A DNA stretch of 64,000 nt from Bin55 sp963664665 (GCA_963664665.2 CAXXMH010000005.1:124001-188000), one strand, 5' to 3'; positions 19,181-28,881 are shown, counted from the first letter of the stretch. The notes: generated from the sequence alone by a model not told the origin. Made by a program: numbers and translations.

Positions 19181-21625
19181 CTATACCACCTCGACCAAAT
19201 CTAATTCGGCGAGCGGTTGAAACTCGTGCGCATCGACTCCGTTAACTCGCTCGGACCAGGGATTGCGTTGCGAAAACGATTGCGAATGCACAAAGCCGTC
19301 GTACAACTCTTTCCGACGCTTCGAATCGTCGACAACGGCTTCTTTAATTGATTCGATTCCAACTCGAACCAACCATTTGTACATGCGTTCAAGGTAATGA
19401 CCTTGTAATCGATAAAGTTGAACGACGGCGGCGACGATCTCCATGACTTCGTCCTCGGACGCGACTTTGCTCAGTAATTCAGTTTGCCGAACCGTCAATC
19501 CCGATCCGCCGCCAATGTGAACTTCATAGCCCGATTCGACGCAAACCACACCGACATCTTTGCATGTCGCTTCAGCGCAGTTGCGCGGACAGCCGCTAAC
19601 AGCCATCTTCACCTTTGCTGGGGTCCAGCAACTCCACATGAATTTCTCAATTCGGACACCTAGACCCGTGGAGTCCTGCGTGCCAAAACGACACCACTCA
19701 GTACCCACACAAGTCTTGACCGTTCGGAGTGCCTTCCCGTACGCGTGCCCGGAAACAAGACCCGCGTCACCAAGATCAGCCCAGACTGCGGGAAGATCTT
19801 CTTTTCGCACACCGAGCATGTCGATCCGTTGTCCGCCCGTGAGTTTGACGGTCGGAATCTCGAATTTGTCAACGACGTCCGCGATCGCACGTAGCTCATC
19901 CGCCGACGTGACGCCTCCCCACATCCGCGGTACGACTGAGTAAGTACCGTCTTTTTGAATGTTCGCGTGAACACGTTCATTAATGAAGCGGGATTGTTGA
20001 TCGTCTTTGTAGATACCCGGCCATGTTGATAGCAAGTAGTAGTTGAGCGCAGGTCGACACTTGGCGCAGCCTTCTGAACTCTTCCAATGCAGGCTTTGCA
20101 TCACATCGGGAATCGATTGCAGACGCTGAACTTCGATCAGCCGGCGCACATCGTCGTGACCAAGATCCGTACACGCGCAGACCGCACCCGCAGCCTTTGG
20201 CTTGTAGTCGTCGCCAAGCGTCAACGTTAACAGTTGCTCGACCAAGCCGGTGCACGTGCCGCACGAGGAGGACGCTTTCGTATACGTTCTCACTTCGTCG
20301 ACCGTTGATAGATCGTGCTCATTGATCGCACTCACGATCGTTCCCTTGCAGACACCGTTACAGCCACAGATCTCAACCTCGTCCGGTAGCGAAGCTACGG
20401 CGACGTCCGCACTTTGACCGTCCGCGTAACCCGGACCAAACATCATGGTGTCTCGGAAGTCGCTGATGTCGTCGCCGCTTCGTATCAGCTGGAGGTACCA
20501 GCTGTTATTCGCGGTGTCACCGTACAACACTGTTCCGATGAGTTTATTTTCCGCAATGACCAAGCGACGGTAGATACTGCGTCGAGCGTCTCGTAAGACG
20601 ATTTCCTCTCGATCATCGCCGCCCTCAAAGTCTCCTGCTGAGTAAAGGTCAATGCCGGTGACTTTCAGTTGTGTCGCAAGAACCTGCTTTTCAAACGGCT
20701 TACCAGTACGGTCACCGAGCAACGTCTCTGCAGCAACGTTTGCCATCTGATACAACGGCGCGACTAATCCATACACATCGTTTTCGAATTCCGCACACTC
20801 GCCGACTGCGAGGATGTTTGGATCTGACGTACGCATGCGGTTGTCGACGACGACCCCGCGGTTGATTTCGAGTCCAGCCTCTTGGGCGACATTGACACTG
20901 GGTCGAATGCCGACCGCCATCACGACAAGGTCCGCGGCCAATTCCGTTCCATCATCGAGCAAGACGCCTTCGACGGAAGGGCCGCCAAGAATTTCCTTGG
21001 TATTCGCCTCGGTCAAAACCGTAATGCCACGGTCTTCGACCGCTTTCTGCAAGAGATGGCCAGCAGCCGGATCAAGCTGGCGTTCCATGAGTGTTGGCAT
21101 CAAATGCACGACGGTGACTTTCATGCCTTGCATTGCTAAACCAGCCGCTGCTTCAAGTCCAAGCAATCCGCCACCGATTACGACAGCGCTTTGCCCTCGT
21201 TGGGTCGCCCATAACATGGCTTCAACATCGTCGTAGTCACGGTACGTGACAACACCTTGCTTGTCATGACCTGGTACGGGGATGACGATCGGATTTGAAC
21301 CCGTTGCGATCAGAAGCTTGTCGTATTTGGCGCTCTCGTCGTCACCCGAATACACGATGCGAGCTCTGCGATCGATGCGGTCAACCTTGAAACCCTTATA
21401 GAGCATGATGCCGCGATCAATGTACCAACCGTCGCCATGAATGATGATTTCTTCATACGTCTTCTCGCCCGACAGAAGCGGCGACAACATGATTCGGTCG
21501 TAATTGACACGCGGTTCCGCATTGAAGATGGTCACGTCATACGCGTCAGGATCCGCATCAAAAATGCGTTCAAGCGCGCGACCGGGCGTCATTCCATTGC
21601 CGATTACAACTAGCTTTTGCTTCAT
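19181..21625 (-). CDS. nirB: NAD(P)H-dependent nitrite reductase large subunit NirB
   Basis: This is an 814-residue flavo-siroheme enzyme reducing nitrite to ammonium. The N-terminal FAD/NAD domain begins KLVVIGNGMTPGRALE and has a second GxGxxG at VIGGGLLGLEAA (~150). BFD-like [2Fe-2S] cysteines follow (CGCNGVCKG ... CGTC ~415-455, and a second set CAC..CAKC ~480-525). The siroheme/[4Fe-4S] ligands are CVGTEWC (~630) and CPRNC (~670). Length and order match the family. It lies between the fused nrtCD and nirD. Confidence 0.96.
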   Translation of the reverse strand: MKQKLVVIGNGMTPGRALERIFDADPDAYDVTIFNAEPRVNYDRIMLSPLLSGEKTYEEIIIHGDGWYIDRGIMLYKGFKVDRIDRRARIVYSGDDESAKYDKLLIATGSNPIVIPVPGHDKQGVVTYRDYDDVEAMLWATQRGQSAVVIGGGLLGLEAAAGLAMQGMKVTVVHLMPTLMERQLDPAAGHLLQKAVEDRGITVLTEANTKEILGGPSVEGVLLDDGTELAADLVVMAVGIRPSVNVAQEAGLEINRGVVVDNRMRTSDPNILAVGECAEFENDVYGLVAPLYQMANVAAETLLGDRTGKPFEKQVLATQLKVTGIDLYSAGDFEGGDDREEIVLRDARRSIYRRLVIAENKLIGTVLYGDTANNSWYLQLIRSGDDISDFRDTMMFGPGYADGQSADVAVASLPDEVEICGCNGVCKGTIVSAINEHDLSTVDEVRTYTKASSSCGTCTGLVEQLLTLTLGDDYKPKAAGAVCACTDLGHDDVRRLIEVQRLQSIPDVMQSLHWKSSEGCAKCRPALNYYLLSTWPGIYKDDQQSRFINERVHANIQKDGTYSVVPRMWGGVTSADELRAIADVVDKFEIPTVKLTGGQRIDMLGVRKEDLPAVWADLGDAGLVSGHAYGKALRTVKTCVGTEWCRFGTQDSTGLGVRIEKFMWSCWTPAKVKMAVSGCPRNCAEATCKDVGVVCVESGYEVHIGGGSGLTVRQTELLSKVASEDEVMEIVAAVVQLYRLQGHYLERMYKWLVRVGIESIKEAVVDDSKRRKELYDGFVHSQSFSQRNPWSERVNGVDAHEFQPLAELDLVEVV

Positions 21626-21674
21626 TTCTTGCTTACTGTTCTTCCGATGTCTTGTTCTTGTCTAACTGCTCTTC

Positions 21675-23330
21675 TTAACTCGCTTTGAGCAGGTGACCAC
21701 TCTCGTTTTCCTCGAGGAAGCAGAGAAGCTCTTCGCGGTAGCGAATGTATGACGGATGTTCGAGCATCGCCTTCCGTGTACGTGGCCGTTCCAAGTCAAC
21801 CTCCATGACGTGTCCGACACGTGCTTGTGGTCCATTCGTCATCATGACAACACGATCAGCGAGCAGAATCGCTTCATCAACGTCATGCGTGACACAAATC
21901 GCGGTGACTTGCGCTTGCGACCACACCTCCATTAACACGTCCTGTAACTCCCAACGCGTCAAACTGTCGAGCATGCCGAAGGGTTCGTCGAGCAGTAGTA
22001 GCTTTGGCGACAACGCAAAGGCGCGCGCAATGCCGATCAACTGACGCGTACCGTTGGAAAGATCGCGCGCAGGCTGATCAGCAGATTCGCCGAGTCCAAC
22101 ACGCTCCAGGTAGTAGTCAACGACCTCTTCACGTTCTTGTCTTGTAGCGGTCGGGTAAACCCGATTAACGCCGATGGCAATGTTTTGTCTCGCGGACAGC
22201 CACGGGAATACGCTTGGCGCTTGAAAAACTACCGCACGTTCGGGGTCCGCATCGACGACGTGCTTCGCATCCAAGACGATCGCGCCACTCGAAATCTCGC
22301 CGAGACCGGCCGTCATCGATAACACGGTGGACTTACCGCATCCGGAGTGACCGATGAGCGTAATGAACTCGCCTTTCTCCATGACAAGCTCAAAGTCCTC
22401 TACGACGGTCAATGGCCCACTATTGGTGGGGAAGGACTTGCAGAGTTGAGAGTATTGCAGATACCGGGTCGTCGTTAGAGTCTTCGACGCTTCTCTGTAC
22501 GCTCTCGGAAGGGCATGCAAAGGAGTAACGTCCGGAAGTGAACGCGGTTCCGAAACCGTCTCTACCTGCCGCTGATCGTTGAGATAACGAGTAATTCGAG
22601 TCTTTAATTTGATGGCAACAGAGCTGTGATTGACCGCGCTGCGAATCCGCGGTCGCGGAAGCGGTACACCGATTTGTTCACTGATCGTACCGTCTGAATT
22701 GAGCAGTACGACGCGGTCTGCAAGGTAAAGTGCTTCGTCGACGTCGTTTGTGACTAACAACACCGTTCGTTGATCACGCTGCCAGATTGCCTGCAGTTCG
22801 TCCTGAAGTTTGGTGCGCGTAAGGGCATCCAGTGCTGAGAGTGGTTCGTCGAGTAGAAGCACCTCGGGTTCCATTGCAAGCGTGCGCGCAAGTGCCACTC
22901 GCTGCCGCATCCCACCGGACAGCGCCGCTGGTTTCCGGTCGTGCGCATGCGTTAATCCGACCATTTCTATGTAATGTTGAGAGAGTTCTCGACACGCCGA
23001 CCTTGACAACTCTCGGTGTGCCGCACGCACCGCTAGTTCAACGTTACCCGTGACAGTAAGCCACGGCAGCAACGAATAGGACTGAAACACGACACTACGT
23101 TCAGGACCCGGCGATTCAACTCGTTCGCCTCGAAACAACACCTGACCCCGTGTAGGTTTTTCAAGTCCCGCAAGCAGGTTAACCAACGTCGTCTTGCCCG
23201 TACCAGCGAATCCAAGCACAGCAACGAATTCGCCTTGCTCTATCTGAAACGACACGTCGTGTAAAACGTCGACGCGTTCAGAACCAATACCAAACGAGAC
23301 GCTTACGTTCTCTAATTCAAGAATCGACAC
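21675..23330 (-). CDS. Nitrate ABC transporter ATPase, two ATPase domains fused (NrtC-NrtD type)
   Basis: One 551-residue chain holds two complete ABC domains. Domain 1 (~1-225) has Walker A GFAGTGKTT, signature LSGGMRQR and Walker B VLLLDEPLSALD. Domain 2 (~285-530) has Walker A GHSGCGKST, an atypical signature LSNGTRQL and Walker B LLLLDEPFGMLD. A linker of about 60 residues joins them. In cyanobacteria NrtC and NrtD are separate proteins forming a heterodimer, so this is a fused equivalent that energises uptake through NrtB. The altered second signature suggests one composite ATP site may be weak. It starts 9 bp after nrtB. Confidence 0.9.
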   Translation of the reverse strand: MSILELENVSVSFGIGSERVDVLHDVSFQIEQGEFVAVLGFAGTGKTTLVNLLAGLEKPTRGQVLFRGERVESPGPERSVVFQSYSLLPWLTVTGNVELAVRAAHRELSRSACRELSQHYIEMVGLTHAHDRKPAALSGGMRQRVALARTLAMEPEVLLLDEPLSALDALTRTKLQDELQAIWQRDQRTVLLVTNDVDEALYLADRVVLLNSDGTISEQIGVPLPRPRIRSAVNHSSVAIKLKTRITRYLNDQRQVETVSEPRSLPDVTPLHALPRAYREASKTLTTTRYLQYSQLCKSFPTNSGPLTVVEDFELVMEKGEFITLIGHSGCGKSTVLSMTAGLGEISSGAIVLDAKHVVDADPERAVVFQAPSVFPWLSARQNIAIGVNRVYPTATRQEREEVVDYYLERVGLGESADQPARDLSNGTRQLIGIARAFALSPKLLLLDEPFGMLDSLTRWELQDVLMEVWSQAQVTAICVTHDVDEAILLADRVVMMTNGPQARVGHVMEVDLERPRTRKAMLEHPSYIRYREELLCFLEENESGHLLKAS

Positions 23331-23339
23331 GATGCAGGC

Positions 23340-24401
23340 TTATCTCGTATTCGTGTCGATCATTGACTGCAGCGTATGCATGACACGATCCAAGAGGAAT
23401 CCGATGATGCCGATCGTTAGCACCGCTACCATGATTTTGGCAAGGGATTGCGAGGATCCGTTCTGAAACTCGTCCCACACGAATTTTCCAAGGCCAGGAT
23501 TCTGTGCGAGCATTTCAGCCGCGATTAAGACCATCCAACCAACACCTAACGAAAGTCGGAGCCCGGTGAAAATCAGAGGTAAGGCAGAAGGCAGAACAAG
23601 CTTGGTGATCTTGGTCCACGTGCGGAGTTTCAGCACCTTACTCACATTTAGAAGGTCCTTGTCGATCGTTGCGACACCCAGCGCCGTATTGATCAACGTT
23701 GGCCACATCGAGCACAGCGTGACTGTAATCGCGGAATTCAAGAAGGATTTGGCGAACAAACCTTCATTCGTCGTGTACACCGCCGACACGACCATCGTGA
23801 CGATCGGTAACCACGCGAGTGGCGAGACGGGCTTAAATACCTGGACGAATGGGTTGATTGCGACGTTCGTGATCGGCGACAACCCACAAGCGATACCGAT
23901 CGGTACCGCGACGATGGTCGCAATTAGGAAGCCAAAGAAGACGGTCTTAAGCGACGTCCAAATCTGATCGTAATAGGTAGGTCGTCCGGTATATTCGCGC
24001 CACTTTACCCTGTCTTCACGGCCTTGTTCGATGTGTTCCGCATTTCGAATCTCTTGCCTTTCTTGAAACGCGACCGCCTTCAGGCGTTCTGTTTTGTGAT
24101 CCTCGTGGAGTACGAGCGCCTGTTCCCAAACCTTAGCCGGGCCTGGTATCGTGCCGAGTGAGGTTTCGACTTGCTGGGCCAGCTGCGACCACAAAAACAG
24201 GAAACCCAATATGGCTAATACGGGCACACAAAGCAAGCGCCAAAACTCGCGGAATTGCACGGCCGGGTCTTCGCCAAAACCAATTCGGAACAAAGGTGTA
24301 AGCCAACCTAGCCCGAAAACGCTGATGACCCGATCTGCTTTCTCGATTCGCAACAACGCGGAATCGCGCCGCTGAATACCGATCGCGGTGGAGTCTTCCA
24401 T
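23340..24401 (-). CDS. nrtB: Nitrate ABC transporter permease NrtB
   Basis: This is a 353-residue inner-membrane permease of the NrtB/SsuC/TauC family. A first membrane segment (LLCVPVLAILGFLFLWSQLA, ~55-75) is followed by a long polar insert (~80-150, rich in Glu, Gln and Arg). Then come five more segments, with the EAA-type coupling loop near APSALPLIFTGLRLSLGVGW-like sequence (~275-295). It forms the channel for nitrate with the fused ATPase downstream and receives substrate from NrtA. The polar insert is longer than in TauC or SsuC but usual in NrtB proteins. Confidence 0.92.
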   Translation of the reverse strand: MEDSTAIGIQRRDSALLRIEKADRVISVFGLGWLTPLFRIGFGEDPAVQFREFWRLLCVPVLAILGFLFLWSQLAQQVETSLGTIPGPAKVWEQALVLHEDHKTERLKAVAFQERQEIRNAEHIEQGREDRVKWREYTGRPTYYDQIWTSLKTVFFGFLIATIVAVPIGIACGLSPITNVAINPFVQVFKPVSPLAWLPIVTMVVSAVYTTNEGLFAKSFLNSAITVTLCSMWPTLINTALGVATIDKDLLNVSKVLKLRTWTKITKLVLPSALPLIFTGLRLSLGVGWMVLIAAEMLAQNPGLGKFVWDEFQNGSSQSLAKIMVAVLTIGIIGFLLDRVMHTLQSMIDTNTR

Positions 24402-24419
24402 GACTATCTCTTCGTTAAC

Positions 24420-25793
24420 TTATTGCTCGATCGACACGACGTTGCCGCGTCGCACGGATTGCCTTTGTTTCAGACCTATCTCTAGGGAATCCACGTAAGC
24501 GTTAGGAGTCCGTCCGTCGTACGTGACGCCATCGATGAAATCTGCCTGCGGTTCTCGATAGCCATCGGCGTCCCAAGGAAAATCCGCTTCCGATGCCAGG
24601 CCTTCGTCTACCAATAGGCGGGCCGCTTCGAGGTAGACCGACGGTTTGTATACCTCCTCAGCGATCTGGAAATACCAGCTATCGTCAGGAGAATCTGAGA
24701 TCTGTCCCCAACGTCTCATCTGCGTCAAGTACCAAATCGCGTCCGAGTAGTACGGATGGGTCGCGAAGTACCGAAAGAAAACGTTGAAGTCCGGCACGTC
24801 TCGAATATCGCCTTTTTCGTACTCAAAAGTACCAGTCATGGAATTCGCAATGACGTCGACATCTGCACCGACGTATTCGGAACGAGCAAGAATTTCCGCG
24901 GCCTCTTGACGATTCGCGTTGTCGTTTTCGTCTAACCAAATCGCAGCGCGAATCAGCGCTTTCGTTAGCGCAAGCGTCGTATTCGGGTTTGATTGCGCAA
25001 ATTCAGCGGTAACGCCGAAGACTTTCTCAGGATTGTTCTTCCAAATTTCGTAGTCCGTGATGACGGGTACACCGATCCCTTTCGCCACTGCCTGCTGGTT
25101 CCAGGGTTCACCGACACAATATCCATGGATGGTTCCCGCTTCCATAGTTGCGGGCATTTGGGGCGGTGGCGTGACAGACAGAAGTACATCTGCATCAATC
25201 TGGCCGGAAATGTCATCCACGCTATAGAAACCCGGATGGATTCCACCGGCCGCTAGCCAGTATCGCAGTTCATAGTTATGCGTTGAGACCGGAAACACCA
25301 TGCCCAGGTTGAAGGGTCTCCCGTCAGCCTCGTACTTCTCAACAACGGGTTTAAGCGCAGATGCGGAAATAGGGTGCTGAACCTTCCCGTCAACGACAGG
25401 GATAAACGGTTTCATTTGCTCCCAGATCGTGTTGGATACCGTTATGCCGTTTCCGTTGAGGTCCATCGAAAACGGCGTAACGATATGGGCTTTAGTGCCA
25501 TAACCGATCGTCGACGCGAGTGGCTGACCTGCCAACATGTGTGCGCCGTCGAGTTCGCCATCGATAACCCGGTCTAGTAATACCTTCCAGTTTGCCTGCG
25601 GTTCAAGCGAGACGTACAACCCCTCGTCTTCGAAAAAGCCTTTCTCGTACGCAATCGCCAATGGCGCCATATCGGTGAGTTTGATGAAGCCAAGTGTCAA
25701 TTCATCCTTTTCAACGTCGAGGTAATCCGCATGGGTGCTTATGGCATGAACCAACGCAAGCAACGCGACAATCAATCGCAAACGAATTACCAT
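24420..25793 (-). CDS. nrtA: Nitrate-binding periplasmic protein NrtA
   Basis: This is a 457-residue CmpA/NrtA-family solute-binding protein. The N-terminus (MVIRLRLIVALLALVHAISTHA) is a signal peptide with likely cleavage after Ala-Asp ~22. The mature protein has the family blocks LTLGFIKLTDMAPLAIAYEKG (~33-52), DGAHMLAGQPLA (~80) and the ligand-region CVGEPWNQQAVAKG (~230). There is no lipobox, so it is probably soluble rather than lipid-anchored. It is the first gene of the operon; a consensus sigma-54 promoter lies about 30-50 bp upstream of its ATG. Confidence 0.93.
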   Translation of the reverse strand: MVIRLRLIVALLALVHAISTHADYLDVEKDELTLGFIKLTDMAPLAIAYEKGFFEDEGLYVSLEPQANWKVLLDRVIDGELDGAHMLAGQPLASTIGYGTKAHIVTPFSMDLNGNGITVSNTIWEQMKPFIPVVDGKVQHPISASALKPVVEKYEADGRPFNLGMVFPVSTHNYELRYWLAAGGIHPGFYSVDDISGQIDADVLLSVTPPPQMPATMEAGTIHGYCVGEPWNQQAVAKGIGVPVITDYEIWKNNPEKVFGVTAEFAQSNPNTTLALTKALIRAAIWLDENDNANRQEAAEILARSEYVGADVDVIANSMTGTFEYEKGDIRDVPDFNVFFRYFATHPYYSDAIWYLTQMRRWGQISDSPDDSWYFQIAEEVYKPSVYLEAARLLVDEGLASEADFPWDADGYREPQADFIDGVTYDGRTPNAYVDSLEIGLKQRQSVRRGNVVSIEQ

Positions 25794-25824
25794 AACAAAC
25801 CCAATGTACTAACGGCAGACACAC

Positions 25825-25840
25825 AGCAAAAATCGTGCCA
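25825..25840 (-). promoter_or_regulatory. Sigma-54 promoter of the nitrate assimilation operon
   Basis: Read on the minus strand the sequence is TGGCACGATTTTTGCT, a full match to the -24/-12 consensus TGGCAC-N5-TTGCW. It sits about 30 bp upstream of the nrtA start, giving a short leader. It implies RpoN plus an enhancer-binding protein such as NtrC. I do not see an unambiguous NtrC palindrome in the remaining 200 bp upstream. Confidence 0.88.
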
Positions 25841-26044
25841 TAGTGTCTGAAGTAACTTAACCTATTGATTTAACAATCTTTTATTTCTATTTCATTTCCT
25901 CCTCAACGTTACAAATACAGGAGACTAGCGCAATATCTGCGATTTGATCAAATTTTGAGGGCGTGTCGTTGTCCACGCTTTCGCTAGTTGTGCAAACTCA
26001 GCGCCATGCCGCTAATCGTCCGCGTTATCGTGACAAAAGACGAA

Positions 26045-26595
26045 CTATTGCAGGTGTGTCAGGAACTCGCTTGAAACACGTTGTTTCGTTGAAGCGCTCT
26101 CGTCTATAGCAGGTGTAATCAATTCCTCGTTAGGCGCGTTCGGCGTGCGAAGTCCCATTAGGAACGAGATCAATTGACTTTGCTCTTCATCCGACAACGC
26201 ATCAAATGCATACCGCGCATTCTGCGATTCGCCGCCATGTGCGTCGATCGCTTGTCTCAAAGTCGTCGCTCGACAGTCATGCAGATAAGGCGCAGTGTCC
26301 GCTATCCCCAAAAAACGCGCAGTCGTGAATTCAGAATTCGAGATTTCACCACCCCAAAAGCTCTCTGACAATTCCTCGCCCATGTCGTGGCGTTTGAGAT
26401 CTGCAACTCGGGGTACACATACCCCATCCTCTCCTGGTGCTGGTTCAAATCCGACCTCGACCAAATTGACTTCCATATAGACATTCTGCCAAGGATCTTC
26501 GGGAACTTCAGGAAAGCCAAGCAGTAGATATCGTGATTGGGTTTTCAAGGCGGATATGTGGCATTGTGCGCATCTAATATCTAGGAACGTCGAGC
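26045..26595 (-). pseudogene. Di-heme oxidoreductase/peroxidase-like protein, C-terminal fragment
   Basis: Only the last ~180 codons remain. They begin after an in-frame stop near 26608 with a heme-binding CAQCH (~26575). LKRHDMGEE, TAPYLHDCRATTLRQAIDAHGGES and DEEQSQLISFLMGLR follow. The LHDxRA block and the distal helix are typical of the di-haem oxidoreductase family (PF06537). The first heme domain, signal peptide and start codon are missing. No downstream partner is visible. Confidence 0.75.
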
Positions 26596-26634
26596 AACCA
26601 ATTTACTCTCGCGAGCCTAACTGCTTGATAACGC

Positions 26635-26955
26635 CTATAGGCATAGCTTTGCGTCAACGCCATTGACGACAACACCGTTAAATCGCTCAACCTTAGTTTC
26701 TCTTTGGCGATTACGAGCTTTCCAAAGGTCGTGAGCAGTCTGCATACCCAACCAGGTTTCGGGTTCTGAAACGAATGCTTTAGCGAGTCTGATTGCCATA
26801 TCAATTGAAATTCCAGTACGCTCATTGACGAGCTCCGAGAGTGCCTGTCGAGTCACCCCAAGCCCTTGAGCTGTGCGCGTAACGGTCAATCCGAGTGGTT
26901 CGTGGCACTGCCTCTTCACGATCCCACCTGGATGTGGTGGGTTATGCATATTCAT
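26635..26955 (-). CDS. higA: HigA-family antitoxin
   Basis: The ATG at 26955 gives MNMHNPPHPGGIVKRQCHEPLGL, the standard HigA opening, then a helix-turn-helix (VTRTAQGLGVTRQALSELVNERTGIS, ~25-50) and a MAIRLAKAF..PETWLGMQTAHDLW helix. At 106 residues it is normal in length. The longer frame to 26970 would need a TTG. HigA represses its operon and neutralises HigB; here higB immediately upstream is broken, so the antitoxin survives alone. Confidence 0.88.
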   Translation of the reverse strand: MNMHNPPHPGGIVKRQCHEPLGLTVTRTAQGLGVTRQALSELVNERTGISIDMAIRLAKAFVSEPETWLGMQTAHDLWKARNRQRETKVERFNGVVVNGVDAKLCL

Positions 26956-26966
26956 GTGCGATTGCC

Positions 26967-27250
26967 TCAATGGCAGTCCAGGTAGTCAACTTCAAGCTCC
27001 ATTCCGTTCTTGAGTCTTAATGTCACTCGCTAATTACAGGAAACCGACAAGTCGTAATGTCCTTTCAGTTCACCGCACAACGCATTTAAACGGAAAGCAC
27101 GTAAGTTCATGCCTTCAGGTCCGGCGCTACGATCAAGCCTTGCAAGGATGTCTTGAAGTTCTTCGACGTATTCCGGAGCGACGTGTCTCGATGTAGTTCC
27201 TTCATACACAGCCTTCAGACCTCGATTGCGAAACGATTCGATCAGTGCCT
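26967..27250 (-). pseudogene. higB: HigB toxin, nonsense-mutated and without start codon
   Basis: The minus strand reads (L)IESFRNRGLKAVYEG..VAPEYVEELQDILARLDRSAGPEGMNLRAFRLNALCGELKGHYDLSVSCN, then TAG at 27030-27032, then RVTLRLKNGMELEVDYLDCH and a TGA at 26967. HigB has SGNWRVTFRF at this point, so a Trp codon (TGG) has become TAG. The expected ATG before IESF is CTG. Order higB then higA and the 12-bp gap are typical of the module. The mRNA interferase is presumably lost. Confidence 0.85.
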
Positions 27251-27334
27251 AAGCCTAACGTGACGACTGACGACACATTCGTCGCTCCAATCGATTGAGT
27301 GCCGAGGGGGCTGACTCAGATTCGCGGAACCAGG

Positions 27335-28015
27335 TCAATTTGCCAGTTTTGCGAGCAAATATTCCTGCCCTCGATCGCCCTTGACTGAGTTGCAGTGGCC
27401 ACATAGCAGCTGCAGGTTCTCGATATGATCGGTGCCACCCTTCGACTGGGCGATGAGGTGGTCGACGGTGAGATGCTGCTTTTGAACGTGAGTGCCACAG
27501 CCATTGCAGTCGCCGCCTTGCTCACCGTATAGCGCGTTCTTGAGTTTCGGGGAGTTATAGGGTGGTAGTTCTCCTAAGTCATCGCGCTTGGGAACGTCCT
27601 CACGCGCAGTTATGTCGGGGAACATGCCTTGATCCTCACGAATGCGCTTCTCAACTAAAGTCGCTGCCAGATCACTAATGTCGATGCCTATCCAGTTTCG
27701 GTCTAGGCGATCCGCAGCAACTAGCGTAGTCGCAACCCCGCAAAATGGGTCTAGTACATTGTCGCCAATACAACTACTAGCCTGAATAATCCGTTCCAGC
27801 AGGGGGTAACGGTTTTTGGGTAGGGTACCCAACCCATACACTCCCTTTGTTGTAATTTGTGACTCCGGGTATATCAGTGAACAGGGCTTGTAGTGGATTT
27901 CCACGGTCAGCATGAGAATATCGTTTTAATCCTGGCCATTTGCCTTTCTTCGGGTGGTAGATGAGTCCTGCTTGATCTAACGCATCTAATCGAGCATGAA
28001 TACTCTTTATTGAAC
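27335..28015 (-). pseudogene. DNA methyltransferase fused to HNH nuclease domain, frameshifted
   Basis: One frame (about 28015-27820) reads ARLDALDQAGLIYHPKKGKWPGLKRY..PLQALFTDIPGV..VGYPTQKPL, the typical region before the SAM motif of N4/N6 methylases. The code then shifts by one base in a C-run near 27805 and continues as PLLERIIQASSCIGDNVLDPFCGVATTLVAA..RNWIGIDIS. Then comes a C-terminal HNH zinc domain (CNGCG..LTVDHLIAQSKGGTDHIENLQLLCGHCN, ~codons 135-185), ending at 27335. The N-terminal methylase part with the catalytic DPPY motif is not recognisable upstream. It resembles phage or restriction-modification enzymes combining a methylase with HNH. Confidence 0.75.
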
Positions 28016-28881
28016 GATAGTTATGTATGCATTTCTGCTCTATCCATTTCGCGTAGGCCCGTAAGAGGTGCAGACCAAATTCTGCCTAAGTTGGCAACGT
28101 CATACCCACACCCGGGTAGCAGCCATCGACTAACTGACCAGGTACTTCATTTCCGCAAAGCAAGGATGGTACGAAGCGTATCGTCGCATTGGAATATGCG
28201 GATAGACCGAGTAAATATCGGCGGCTTGCAGGAGGATGGAAAAGGTTGCTATCGCCGATCCAAATCCCTGCCTGGCTGTCGTTTTCCGTGATCAATTCCT
28301 AGAGCAGGTCAAGTGTGCTTCCGGCATCTCGAATTCGTGGAGCAAGTCGACTAGATCGCGTGTAAATAGGGGGCTTGATACCCGAGTCGCCCGTGATTTC
28401 TACCCTACTAGAGTTGCTTCGAGTGTTATGTCCCATTTGCCATGAAGAGCATCCACGTCGTCGCCGTCTATCTCTAATTTTTTAAAGTACTCCTGAACGT
28501 TCGTGATCTCATGTTTAAGCGAGTTATCGAACGCCCCTATTGCTTCGGCGGTCTCAGTCACTTCGTGTGCTACCTGCTGGTTACTTTGAAGCATCTCTGC
28601 GTGCACTCCTTGTATGCGCTTTGATCTGCTTCGCTTATCTAATGAATTTCTTGTTCTCATCGTTGGCTGCAATGTCGGTAACGTCGACATTAAATCCTGC
28701 GCGGCTCAACCCCAATCCCAGGGATCGAGAACGGCTTGCCGTCACCGAGTTTGACATACAGGTGTTGTCCGACCGCTAGCGCGCTCGTATCGGTATCGAG
28801 AGTCATCACGATCTTACGCTTTCGCATAAGTGGGACTTCGCCCTTAACTGAGGTGAAATATATAGAACCGACCGACGTAGT
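28016..28881. other. Degenerate region with short minus-strand frames
   Basis: No confident gene. The minus strand holds a 96-codon frame at 28400-28690 (EVTETAEAIGAFDNSLKHEITNVQEYFKKLEI, helical) and a ~69-codon frame at 28086-28295. Near 28700-28830 there is a short MRKRKIVMTLDTDTSALAVGQ piece whose continuation appears frameshifted. They may be broken parts of the same island as the methyltransferase-HNH fragment. I recognise no family. Confidence 0.4.
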
